From the NCBI GenBank assembly GCA_002633025.1, contig NMRB01000317.1:231887-295886 (forward strand): 64,000 bases of DNA, in the 5' to 3' direction. Within the stretch, counting starts at the first letter, position 1; each line of letters starts with the position of its first letter. Position numbers and translations under genes: made by a program. The notes under the pieces were generated by a model that saw only the letters and a program-made list of their open reading frames with translations, was not told where the DNA came from and made no database searches. This DNA comes from Notospermus geniculatus (lineage: Eukaryota > Nemertea > Pilidiophora > Heteronemertea > Lineidae). Of this stretch, positions 51,530-64,000 are shown one piece after another.

Positions 51530-52240
51530 TAGGCATCTCTACAGCTGGAAATAACTGAGGGAAGACACCCAATTCCTTTCAGATTTTTATCTCCTCTACA
51601 TGTGGAAGGTTGTCTCCCAGGTGCAGATGGTAACAACAGGCATTTTATTGAGGACAATCCAATGGGACGGAGGAAGGACATGAGCATCCTTTCAGAACAG
51701 GAGCTCCTCTACATGTAGAAGGTTGTCTCCCAGATGCAGATGCTAACAACAGGCATTTTATTGAGGACAATCCAATGGGGCAGAGGGAAGACAAGAGCGT
51801 CCTTTCAGAGCTGGAGCTCCTCTACATGTAGAAGGTTGTCTCCCAGATGCAGATAGTACCATGTTACAGGCATCTTGTTGAAGACAATCCACTGCTGAAG
51901 ATGACAAGGTGCCTCTCCATGGGAGAGTTTTCTCGCGCAAGTTGGCTTTCAATGGGCAACTCAACTGTGAGCTGTTGTTTGTCATTAGTCCCAGCATAAG
52001 CTGTGAGGAAACAAATAATGGTGAATTGCCCATTGTGCGCCAACTTCTGCGAGAAAACTCTCACGTGGAGAGGCGACTTTAGGGAAGTCACACGTCCTTT
52101 CAGAGCTGGAGATCCTCTACATATGTAGTTGTCTCTCAGGTGAAGACGGTAATAAACAGCATTTTGTCAACAACATTCCATAGCTGGAGATGACTTGGGG
52201 GGAAAACACACCAGCAGCCCCTCTACATGTACAACTACAC
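51530..52240 (+). repeat. Tandem repeat, about 110-120 bp unit
   Basis: CCTCTACATGTAGAAGGTTG then TCTCCCAGATGCAGAT and CATTTTATTGAGGACAATCC recur at about 51592, 51705 and 51818. More diverged copies lie near 52113 and 52208. Units 2 and 3 are closest. A separate inverted pair, GAGAGTTTTCTCGCGCAAGT (51923) and ACTTCTGCGAGAAAACTCTC (52042), interrupts the array. Confidence 0.75.
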
Positions 52241-52735
52241 AATATTTAGTTTTCTCCAAGACAAAAACGATACAATACATTGCAACAGGCAAATTCACTG
52301 CTTGAGACTACTGAGGGGATTGCCAAGGGACAGTGAACATGATAAATAAAGTTACATATACCTGCTCATCAGCACATGGGTTGCTATGCTATGTTTAAAA
52401 GGAAAGGACACACAATTGTTTATCCAAGCTTGCCCAGCAATGTCCGAGGACAGCAGAACATGTATGGGAATGTTGGACATTTCACGAGCAGCCACATTTG
52501 CTTGAAGAATTACATGCAAGTGCTGGTCCCTAAACGATGAATCACTGGCCAACCTGGGACTGTCCTCAGAAACCTACCATTAGATCAGAGACAACTGTGA
52601 GCGGGAGCTAACCTAGTTTATATATACTTTTGATAAAATTCAGAATGACCTGGGACGAGAACAAAGCCCAGTCAGGACTAGCCTTTCACAACATGCTACA
52701 TCCACACCTTCTGCATCTTTGAAATGAGGTCATTT

Positions 52736-52864
52736 AGGGTTGTATTCATAAAGTGGTTCTATCATTAGAACTGTCTTAGGCTGGTTCCAAGTGTACTTCA
52801 TCACTACACTTGGAACCGGCCTAAGACGGTTCTAACGATAGAACTGCTTTATGAATTCGACCCC
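52736..52864. mobile_element. Palindromic MITE, about 130 bp
   Basis: AGGGTTGTATTCATAAAGTG on the left is mirrored by GCTTTATGAATTCGACCCCT on the right; the arms continue through TTCTATCATTAGAAC and CTTAGGCTGGTTCCAAGTGT. Same terminus style as the elements at 5808 and 51388. Confidence 0.82.
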
Positions 52865-53171
52865 TAGAGATCAAATTCAAATTCTTTTGAATTTGAAAGG
52901 CTACATGTATTGATGTAACTTTGATGTGAAATTCAAAAGCTACATATATGTATTGATGTAACATAAACACCATCCTTTGTCCCTGCACACTTCACACCAC
53001 AAAATTAGGAACATGCAATATAAAATACAAAGGTACAGGCAGGGGTAAAATAGCTCAATAGAGGGAATCACCGTCGGGTATAAAACAGGGAAGAAAACAA
53101 GAAGCAGATGTAACCTGATTTCTTTAAATTTCTTTTTATTCTTTGCTTTGTACAGACATTATATAGACAGA

Positions 53172-54506
<1,335 letters not shown>

Positions 54507-54750
54507 CTGAAAAGAGGCACAATCAGTTAATACACACTAATGTAGCATACGCACGACAGGCCTAGAGCTTCCTCATCCTAGGTCTCGTAGATGTTTTATC
54601 AGGCTTGCAGACACAACCGTTAGGGGCGCAAGAAATGCTCTGTACTGGGGAAATGACAGTAGGGTCTGCAAGACAGACAGCATATTTACCGTACTAGCGA
54701 AACGACTGTAATTTCTACAAGATGACTTTCATCAACTGCGGGATCAACCG

Positions 54751-54874
54751 NNNNNNNNNNNNNNNNNNNNNNNNNNNNNNNNNNNNNNNNNNNNNNNNNN
54801 NNNNNNNNNNNNNNNNNNNNNNNNNNNNNNNNNNNNNNNNNNNNNNNNNNNNNNNNNNNNNNNNNNNNNNNNNN
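54751..54874. other. Assembly gap, 124 N
   Basis: Run of 124 undetermined bases. The true size is unknown. It lies upstream of RPS15 exon 54412-54506 and probably removes or adjoins the first RPS15 exon and promoter. Confidence 1.
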
Positions 54875-56836
54875 CAGCCCGCCCGGCGGGAATTCACCGC
54901 GACTTGCGCGACTTGGTGACCTGATCTCGGGCCTGATCTGCCGACCGGGGATAGCTGGGACGACCATAATCATACCTCACCCCCCTTCAGTTTTTATTGC
55001 AGATTTGCACGAATCTCAGGACCCAACTTTTGGGCTCCCAAAAAACCGGATTTCCGGAAATTGCCGGAAAACTCTCATGCCTGTGTCTGCTAATAGGTGG
55101 CTCTGAATCTCATTCAAACGTTCTGATTTTGATTGCGTTCTTTGGAATTACCATGGCTTTCCTCATTCCACCTCTGACTTGTTTTGATGGACATATTAAA
55201 TGAATAAATCATGTTTTGTTCATTTATTTCAAAGCATTTGATAGGCCTACTATACAGGAAAGCCGTGTGGTGTGAGAAGGTCAGGGTGCGGCGGACATAG
55301 CCTAATCGTCATGACATGAGACATGTGGTCAGAAACGTTCCATCCAATATCATTTGGGCCTATCATAAACATCTGGGACTTGGATTCCGAATTCGGACAC
55401 ATTCCCAATATTGAATTGATTACGGTAGGCCTATTGGAAATGACCCGAACTGTGAAGTGAACATGCTGGTGTCAGTAGTGGTGATGAACTGCAACAACGC
55501 GATTCCGCGCCCGCTCTGCTCTGGCTAGCCGCCAGGGCCTATCAATCAAAAGCCTTGCAAAGGCCTAAGTCGAAGAAAGGCCTACGCTGCATAGAGGCCT
55601 ATCACAGCAGTGTGTTGGGAGGCTTCAACACTAGGCTATGTAGGCCTACAGTGTGTACCCTTCTTCTCCAACAGGCACAAAATTAGTGGTGCAATGTCAT
55701 GGAATGTTCTTATGTACACGAGTATGTACAGCAATGCACATGTGCATGGCAGACCAACTGCTGGATCGCTGATGTTATAGTCGCCTTCGAAATAATTTCG
55801 TCCACATTTCGAAACAGGAGTGAATGATGACTAAAGTGAATCGAAGAACAAATATTGACGTATGAAATGCTCTCCTATAAAATACAGATGGCAATATTCA
55901 GTCACTGATATTTGAGAGATTATCAACACTACGGCACACACTCACAGACATCTTGCAGCCTGTCCGATTAAAAGGAAGTGTCAACTGCGCATGCGCCGAT
56001 ATGACAAGAAGTGCATTTCTGTCTGCAGCTCTGTGTGGAAGACAGTTCCTTTTGCTAAGATTTTTCTTCAATTTATGACAGTTGAGGTAGGTTCCGTCGT
56101 GTTTTTTATTGCGTAGACGATTGCTCTAACTAATAATGTTGTCATATAAAAAATCAGCGTGGACATAGGCCTACCGAGGAATGATGAGGCGAAGCGAAGA
56201 GTTTCTTCTTGTCATGAATGCTGTGCATTGTGCCATTCCTGTGGGCCTGCATGTCACCATGTGTAGGCTATGTAGTGTCACTGTGTATTGGCCTAGGGCC
56301 TAGTGTATTGTCATGATTGTGTAGGGCCTACACACTGTCATCTGGTCATGTCTGATGTGATGTATGTAGGATTACTTAGGCCTACTGTGTACCGGTACAT
56401 GCAGTGGTGTGTGTCACAGCAGGACGATGTCATCAATGCATTTGATTTTCAGCTTGTGTCGACGCGGGATCGGGAGACATCAGCAATGGCAGACGAAATT
56501 TTGGAACTTACGTCCTGGACACCATGGGAATGGATGGATGAATTAGCGGGCAAAGGCTTGGGCCTCTGCTTAGTGATGCATAATGTTAGCTGGTTCAGGC
56601 CTACATGTAGGCCTACCAGTAGGCCCTAGGCCTAGGCCTAGGCCCCTAGTTTGACTATTATTCGCAGTCGCGAGTCGCACAGTGTCGTCATTGTCCGGAC
56701 TTGTTTTTGCTATTTTCAGGCAGGGGTCAGCCATCCGTGAGATAGGCCTTCTGCGTGCAGATGTAACTCGAAAACAATGGCTGGAAAGTGGAATCTCGAC
56801 TGATTACTTGTGGTAGTTGACTCATGATCAACAACA
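54875..56836. other. Intergenic region and EPB41L4A upstream region
   Basis: No supported coding sequence. Dense TAGGCCTA words occur from 55240 to 56640. An NRF1-type TGCGCATGCGC at 55986-55996 is followed by GTTGAG|GTAGGTT, a good donor ending at 56086. A noncoding first exon of EPB41L4A at roughly 56000-56086 is therefore plausible but unproven. Confidence 0.45.
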
Positions 56837-59800
56837 ATGTTCTGTATTGGGAATCAGGACCAGGAATACAGTTGCCGTATCCTTCTCCTGGATGATACTG
56901 CCCTCACTATCGAAATCAAAGGGGTGAGTTTTCTCTGATTCTTAATTTTATTCTGGCAAATTAATGGCATTAAGTGCAATATTGATCAAGAACCAAACAA
57001 GGGTCTCAGTCTGGAATGAGTAGGGGTGTATAAGGTGAATCTGAGGCCTCTTATATAACAGTCTTGGGTCATTGTGGAGGACCTAAAGTGTTTTCCTTCA
57101 TTACAGATGTCCTCATTTAAATTCCTATTGTTCAAACATACATGCTCATGTGATTCTGACCCCCTCATATCAGGCTTGTTCAACTAGCTTTAGCAAACTT
57201 TACAAAGGGTAAATGATTTAACTGAGAAACCAGGAGAGATAGATAAGATTAGTCGCCCCCCCCCCCCCCCATGGGCAATAAGGTCCAGAGATGTTATTAA
57301 TATTTGTCAGTCAGTGAGGCAATTGAACCAGTTAATTCAAGTCGAATTCACCACTGCCTCTACGCAGTGTATGCACAGTTCAGAATGGATGAGTGCCATT
57401 GAGAAGTATGTCAATATTTTTGGAATGCTGCTTCAACATACACCATATTCTTTCAATCCATATTGTTGGTGGGTGCATTATTTTGGGCTTGAGTATTCAT
57501 AATTGATTGATGAAACATGGACTTCAAACTGTGGTCCCGAATGTGATTGTGGACTGATACTCTTTTGCAGCGATTGTTGTGTGGTCTGTAACTTTACTTC
57601 ATTAGTGTGCTGAGCCTGTCTGTTGTCACTGATGTTGTTTGTCCTAGACCAGAAAATGAAATACTAGAAGTAATCTTTGTTAGAAGATGATAAATTCAAG
57701 ACCCTATCCTGCTAGTAGTATACAAATTACATTCAATGTGCCAATGAGATCTCCGTGACCATTAATGGGGTCAGGAAGTGCAAATTGCATATTGCATTAG
57801 GACTGGAAAGTGGAATAGGAGTGCATCCCAGAAAACATGCTTTTCTTTTTCAGACATCTTCGAAGGGCCAGGTGCTGCTAGATAAGGTCATTGATCATTT
57901 GAATCTTGTGGAGAAAGATTACTTTGGTCTGAGATACGTGGATGAAGCAAATCAAACAGTAAGAAATTCATTCTAAACTAGAATTCATTGCCACTCAAAG
58001 AATAAAGTTCATTATCTGTCTAAGCCCGGTGGTCGAGTGGTTAGCGCGCTTGACTACCAACTGTGCAATGGGTCGGCGCGAGTTCGACTCCGGGCGAAGG
58101 CATATAATTGTGAAACAAAATTGTGAACAAAATTGTGAACAATTAATTGAGGGTCCGTCGGATGGGACTAAAAGCCGTGGTCCCTTGTACCTGAGTGTCT
58201 ATGCCAGGGCAAGTAAAAGACCCCACACAGGTGGACAGTAGCCTGTCGTGGACTCCATACCTCCGGCAAAAACCCAACAGGGTTACGACGCCGGTAATGA
58301 TATGATGATGATATGATTATCTGTACATGTATTTCATGATTGCCTCAGATTTCAGGTATTACTAAACCAACCTCATCTGCCTAACCATGATAATGTTATT
58401 CATTGTCCTCTTTTCAGCATTGGTTAGATGTTGCAAAACCACTCAAGTCACAGGTCAGAGGTAAATAATCATTCATAGTGTTATGGATACTAAGTCAAGA
58501 ATACTCCGTAAGTCACCCTGTGGCATCCAAAAGAAATAAAATAATGTAACGATATGATGTCAATCAAAGGTCGAGCTCTAACTCTCTTGGTGTTATTTTT
58601 CATCTTTCAGGTCCCCCTCCATTTGTCTTGTATTTTGGTGTGAAATTCTATGCTGCTGACCCGTGCAAGTTACGAGAAGAGATTACAAGGTATTTCCTGC
58701 ATTATATGTCATTTTTGTGAAGAGTTTTCTGTTTCTTTTCATGGCTATTCTCTGCAGAGATAGTCATGTCAGTTGGTTTTTAAAGTGATAAAGATGGAAT
58801 CTTCGAAATAACTCATTCCTCTTTCATTGTGTAGACTTAAAAAGTCTTTGCTCGTACGTAGATCGTTCGCATGCCATCATAAGTGAAGTTTTTCATAGTT
58901 TCCAATATCCAAAATCTGCATCCTTTATTGAATCTATCTTCTTTGACTGCTGTTACTTAGTTTGCATGTGGAATGTTTTCTGAACCCATCTTCTTTCCTC
59001 ATATGTTCCTGATGCTGGCCCAGGTAGAACAGATTTATCACTACCATGTCAAACCTACTTGATCACAACATGTTTCAGGTGATGTTCTTGTGAAAAAAAG
59101 TAGAATCTGAGCTGTTAAGTTGTGAAAAAGATGTCTAGGTTTGGAGCACTCTGGTTGTGCGGATTAGTCTGTAAAGTTTGGATGAGTAACTGGTGTAGAA
59201 GATGGATTGTTTGGTTAACAACAAGCCAAGTGACTAATTCTCACTGCCTGCAGGTAACCAGCAGTCAAAAAATTGTCAGTGTTGTTGGGCAGATCTCACT
59301 TCATTCTGTGCACAGTGGAACTTCTCATTCTTGATAATAATCAAGTGCTTTCATCACCACTTTCCAAAAGTTAGAAACTGCAGGGAGAAAGAAAAATATT
59401 TTTCTTGTAAATTATTTGGTTATTCAACTTTCTGAAAACCTACCTCACAATCAGAAAACATTATCCTCTTGTGTTTTCTTGTGGATGATGGGAATTTTTC
59501 TCCTGCTTTGAAGTTTAAACCATGTCGACATTGTAGTGGGCATGGTTCCATATCTGGTAGTGGGCCATTCACCTCAACAAGACAAAGGCTGTTTTTGTTT
59601 CCAGCTAGATTGGAATGCTCTACACAGATATTACTGATTACCAGTTGGCCAACTCATCGGATTATCATCGTGAATTTATTATAGGATGTATACTATCAAT
59701 AGCTTGACCCATGATGCAGTTGTTGGAACATTTAATTGGATAATTTATGGAAAGCAAGAAAAAGCCTTTTACCGTAAACATGTTTTATGCTTTCAACGCC

Positions 59801-62800
59801 ATTCATTTTGGAGCCATGTTGTGTGTAGGCCTATGTATATTTGAACTACTTGACCTTGTTCGTTCACAGTAAGGCAAAGTGACCCAATATGAATGAATGC
59901 GCATAGATCTACAGGTATCCTTGCATAAGTACTCTTTCTTCTGAATTATACTAGGTATCTTTGCATTATTTGAAAAAGAGTGTGATGGCTACATATTGCT
60001 GGTGAGAATCTTTGGCATCTTAAAACATGATAATGAAAATCTGGTTTTCAGTGTGCCTGTTTTAACGAGAAATATTTGTGTTTGATACAGAAAGTGTGTG
60101 TGATCCCTTCTCAATCTTAATCTCTAACTCCACACAACAGTAACCCTGAATATCAGCTGCTACTTCCCTTTTTGACCAGCCACCAGGTGATAATCATTTA
60201 TGAGGACCTTCTTGAATGACCAAACAGGGCCGTATTTAACTTTTTGGTCCAGGGGGGGCAGAAGCCTCTCAGGGGGGGCAGAAGACCTCTTTTTGCCATT
60301 TTTTGCCCAAAATCCGCATGAAAATCACGTTTTTTGGTTGGCTCAGGGGGGGCAACTGCCCCCCTGGCCCCCCCTTTAAATACGGCCCTGCAAATGTTTC
60401 AACATGTATAAAAATCCTGACAACCAGTAAGCTTTCTTTTGTGTAGTGTGTCAAATTGTGTCCATGGTGTGAGCCTAATTAATTTCAGTGTTAGTCCTAT
60501 CACTACATCACTACTGAGCACACCTACGCTTAAGACTTGCTTTTCATTCTTGGTACAAACCATGCATGCCTGCATTGATGATATTCTGGTATATGACCAG
60601 AAAATAGGCGTTGAAATTATCATGACAATACTTTTATTTTATGATCTTCAAACAAAATCTGGGGCAGTAGATCATTATGGAATACATGTAATTTGGGAAT
60701 ACCCTGGCACAACAAACATGCACTAATTTGTATTATAGTTCTTCATAATTATTGGGGCTTGAAGATATTTGTGGAATGTCCTGCCTATACATTTCCATCA
60801 ATGCATCCTCAGTAAGAAATCAGCCACAACTTTGAATAGAAGAAGGGAGAAAATTGAACTGGTACTGACTGGTTATTTGGCTGTCACTGGTATGCTTGTT
60901 TTCATGTACCCGTACTCGGTCTCTTGAGAGCAGCTACTACGTAGTACTATCCTTCTGATTATCAATGTCAATGAAATATGGTGGCGATTTTATGGTACAT
61001 GTTGGACCGCACACTCATTTATCATTGCAGATATCAGTTCTTCCTTCAAGCTAAGAAAGACATACTTCAGGGCAGGATCCCTGTCACATTTGACCAGGCA
61101 GCTGAGTTATCAGCTCTTGCTATCCAATGTAAGTAAAGACTGAGCCCAACCTAGCTTTGATAATGTCATTACGTGTCTGGAAAATAGTTCATTTATAGGT
61201 CGGGTCTTTTTGGAGGGGGGGGGGAGGGGGAGTTAATGTGATATTTTACTCAAGATCTCTTTCTCAGTTGGCATTTTCTTCCTTTCCAGCTGATTTAGGT
61301 GATTATGATGTAAGGAGGCATTCTTTTGGTTATGTGTCCGAGTTTCGTTTTGTGCCAAGTCAGACAGAGGAATTAGAAGAGCGCATTGCAAAATTACACA
61401 GGCAAATTATGTAAGTTTTTGTTTTTGCCATAAGTTTTTCTGAATCCCCCAAAGATATGTTCTTAGCGGGAGGGCAGAGAGAACACAATAATTTGATCTC
61501 TCTGGAACAGTTTCTTCGGGAGAGTATCCAGGTGTACAATTTGCCAAAGGCACTGCACTGAACAGTTGAAGGTAGTGGAATGTACTTTAGATAAGCAGAT
61601 AATGATACATGTATGTTCCTTTTTTCAGAGGTCTTGTTCCATCTGTAGCTGAGTACAACTACTTGGACCGAGTGAAATGGATCGATATGTATGGTGTTGA
61701 TCTTCACCCTGTTATGGTAAGAAAGGCATAGAAGAGACACTGATATACCTACCACATCCCAAAGTTAGCTTATACATTCTTCTCAATAGAGACTTTAATG
61801 ATAGTTACCAGTGCTCTACATGACAACACGACAAGCAGCAGCTATTAACGTTAACAAAGCTACAATTTTGAACGATGCTGTTCCTCTTTTCAGGGCGAGG
61901 GTAATGTAGAGTATTTCTTGGGTTTGACACCTACTGGAGTTGTTATTTATAAAAGCAAATCAAAGATAGGGAATTACTTCTGGTAAGTATAAAAAGTCAT
62001 CTTGTAAACCAATATAGAGATCTGTGTGCAATTAAATATTGCCAGGTGAAGACCAATTTGGCAATGTATGTCTTATTGGTTCAAAGTTTATACTTGTCTA
62101 TTTTTCTTTAGGCCACGGATAGTGCGGATAATGTTCAAAGGAAAACAGTTTATGATAAGAGTTAGGGACAAAAATGTAAGTGTTGACTCCATTGAAAAAC
62201 ATGGCTGAACAATAGAAATCATCGCAAAAACTGTATACATGTACTCTATTATTGAGACTGTTGAATTCCTGAGTTCTCATGATATGCAAAAGCATTGTTC
62301 ATGAAACTTGAATGATCAACTTCAATTGTCTTTTTCAGAATGATGAAAATATTCACACGTTTAATCTACCCAGTAAACAAGCCTGTAAGCATTTATGGAA
62401 GTGTTGTGTAGAACATCATGCTTTCTTTAGGTAAGGACAGTATCCTTTCGTATCAGTTTTGGTTCACAGTTTGGCAATTTTTCATTATTCAGGTATCAGG
62501 TGCCAAATCAAAATCTTTCCAATGTGTTATCTTCACAGGTTGAGTCATACAACTGATGGTGCTGGTGGAAAATTCTTCAATTTTGGTTCTAAGTATAGAT
62601 ACAGCGGTCGAACAGAAAAACAGGCCATAATGATGCAAGGACAAAGAAGGGAACCACAAGTAATGAGAGTACCAAGCAAGAGACAACAGAGAAGAAGTGG
62701 AGACAGTCTTCCAGATGGTGAGTCCTCAGCAAATCATGGCCGTATATAGTGCAGTTAAACATCATGAAGAATTTAGTCCTTATTGACATGTTGGCTAATT

Positions 62801-63779
62801 CTGCATTTCCCTCTGAATTTCAGGTGATATTTCCCATGGTTCATACAACTGTCTTTCAGAATCAGTGCCTGCCATGAAAGTAATGAATCCAGCACAAACG
62901 TAAGTTCAACCTTCTGTTCACCTCCTTTAGTGATCAACCCGTTGTGTGAAATTCTGATGGAATCATTAGTTATGAAAACTCTTAGTGGAATTTCAGAGGA
63001 AGTGTTTCTATTTGATTATCACCTCTTTCGTTTAGGCCTTCCAAGACTTCTTATCATGATCAGTCTCCAAGAAGTACACGCTCAGCTCCGTGGGAAACCA
63101 CAGAGGAAGCATCTGGGTAAGGTTCCAACAAAAACCATATCATCTGCAAGCCTGTGTTGGCAGCAATGTTTTCTGCTAGCCATTGTCATCCCTCTACCAA
63201 GCTGATCTAATCCTGTGTTGATTGATCTCTTATTATCCTACAGTGGCCTTTACACAAGCAAAGGGACATCACCTTTGTCATTCAGAAGTGAAAAATTTAA
63301 GTTCCCAGCCCCAAGAAGAATTCCGTCCTCAGGTAGTGAAAGTGATGTCAGAAGAAGACATCACCGGAGTAGAAAGGGAAGTGGTGATTCAGATACGGTA
63401 GATCAGGGTCGGAGGAGGAGAACAAGGTATTACACGCATATGGAAAATTACCTATGTTGTAACTTACTGTTGACTGTATATGATGAGGTCTTCTCATTGT
63501 TATGTCAATTGAGTTGAAATACTCCTTTCACCAAGAAATGGTAGTGAAACCCATGCCATCATCAGTAGCCATTTTGTAAAAGTGGCAAAACAGAATTTCT
63601 CTCACAGTTGCACTTGATCTATATGTATCGTTATCTCTTAATTACAGATCTCGAGGAGAAAATGGTGATAGCCACTCCTCAAAACATCGAAATCGCCATC
63701 ATCGGTCGGCAGAGATGGTCAACTCTGAAGCACAGTGGCATGAGGTGCAAAAAAGACAGAAAGAAAATGGCTTCACTGG
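56837..63779 (+). CDS. EPB41L4A: FERM-domain protein, band 4.1-like 4A ortholog (3' end beyond window)
   Basis: Cortical membrane-cytoskeleton adaptor family. Exons: 56837-56923, 57854-57958, 58418-58460, 58611-58689, 61031-61128, 61290-61410, 61629-61716, 61894-61982, 62112-62175, 62339-62430, 62539-62717, 62824-62899, 63036-63116, 63244-63426, 63648-63779, all in phase; the gene continues off the edge. It starts [25 protein letters not shown]1-F3 landmarks are [100 protein letters not shown] and [14 protein letters not shown]. The FERM-adjacent region has [11 protein letters not shown]. The basic tail has [28 protein letters not shown] and [20 protein letters not shown], matching 4A rather than 4.1L5. 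Confidence 0.94.
58021..58315 (+). mobile_element. tRNA-derived SINE
   Basis: The head GCCCGGTGGTCGAGTGGTTA has an A box (TGGTCGAGTGG), and CGAGTTCGACTCCGGGC fits a B box. The outer GCCCGG/CCGGGC pair could form an acceptor stem. A ~200-bp body follows (GGTGGACAGTAGCCTGTCGT, CCTCCGGCAAAAACCCAACA) and it ends in a TGATATGATGATGATATGAT tail. It is in an EPB41L4A intron, sense orientation. Confidence 0.8.
58700..61030. other. EPB41L4A intron between FERM exons 4 and 5
   Basis: The longest intron of this gene in the window, about 2.3 kb. It holds the CAGGGCCG-ended MITE at 60225-60390. The rest shows no gene or other recognised element. Confidence 0.5.
60225..60390. mobile_element. MITE with CAGGGCCGTATTTAA ends
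   Basis: CAGGGCCGTATTTAA is mirrored by TTTAAATACGGCCCTG. CAAA flanks both sides. The interior has three CAGGGGGGGCA-type repeats and matching C runs. It shares the CAGGGCCG terminus with the element at 32567-33422. Confidence 0.85.
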
Positions 63780-64000
63780 GTAGGCTGCAGTTAGAGTAAC
63801 CGTTATAGTCGGCTTTCGTCATAGATGGTTTTGTTTATTGTTGTGTGACATTCACTTTCACAGACCAACCAAGACAACTTCATTTGTCTTCCTTCCTCAT
63901 GCACATGCATTTCCTCTTTGCTGCTGGACACTATATCTCTGCACCAGCCTGTTACATAACTTTATCTAAATGTAAACTCAAGAAATGTAAACTTGAAAGT

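Noticed and set aside
56303-56629. Plus-strand 108-aa frame (MADEILELTSWTPWEW...)
   Set aside because: It lies in TAGGCCTA-rich upstream sequence, has no splice support and does not join EPB41L4A, whose natural start is at 56837.
58021-58095. Functional tRNA gene
   Set aside because: A and B boxes are present but the middle does not give a convincing anticodon arm, and a SINE body and simple tail follow directly.

Overview
This is a eukaryotic window from a marine invertebrate. Genes are split by GT/AG introns and spaced by AT-rich sequence full of small foldback DNA elements. The self-complementary words TAGGCCTA, TACATGTA and TACCGGTA recur throughout. Gene content (one KSR, RFC5, EPB41L4A, RUSF1, MRPL16, RPS15) plus the AGGCCTA-rich style fits an ambulacrarian deuterostome (echinoderm or hemichordate). 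The species cannot be fixed from sequence alone.

Layout from left to right. (1) 0-1.5 kb: a 560-bp block present twice, with an NRF1/YY1-type promoter between the copies. (2) 1.66-4.74 kb, plus: a five-exon, nine-finger C2H2 protein. (3) 4.7-7.1 kb: intergenic, with a long inverted-repeat element carrying a nested one. (4) 7.14-8.65 kb, plus: MRPL16, with a one-base frameshift in an A run. (5) 9.28-14.12 kb, plus: RUSF1 (DUF647), with a conserved central segment missing and a ~990-bp foldback element in an intron. (6) 17.6-44.15 kb, minus: a complete 20-exon KSR gene with two interchangeable exons for the first half of its C1 domain and many intronic elements. (7) 44.46-50.62 kb, plus: RFC5, sharing a ~300-bp divergent promoter with KSR. 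Its first intron holds an antisense, 5'-truncated BEL/Pao retrotransposon. (8) 50.6-53.1 kb: nested foldbacks and a tandem repeat. (9) 53.17-54.5 kb, minus: RPS15, whose start exon is probably lost near a 124-N gap. (10) 56.84 kb to the right edge, plus: EPB41L4A (FERM protein), running out of the window.

The genes do not form one pathway. KSR scaffolds RAF-MEK-ERK signalling, RFC5 loads PCNA, MRPL16 and RPS15 are mitochondrial and cytosolic ribosomal proteins, and EPB41L4A is a cortical FERM protein. The physical link with a likely functional consequence is the KSR-RFC5 head-to-head promoter, which has a perfect E2F-type site nine bases before the RFC5 start codon. Exon models were built by hand from splice sites, reading phase and recalled family sequences. 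No alignment was run.
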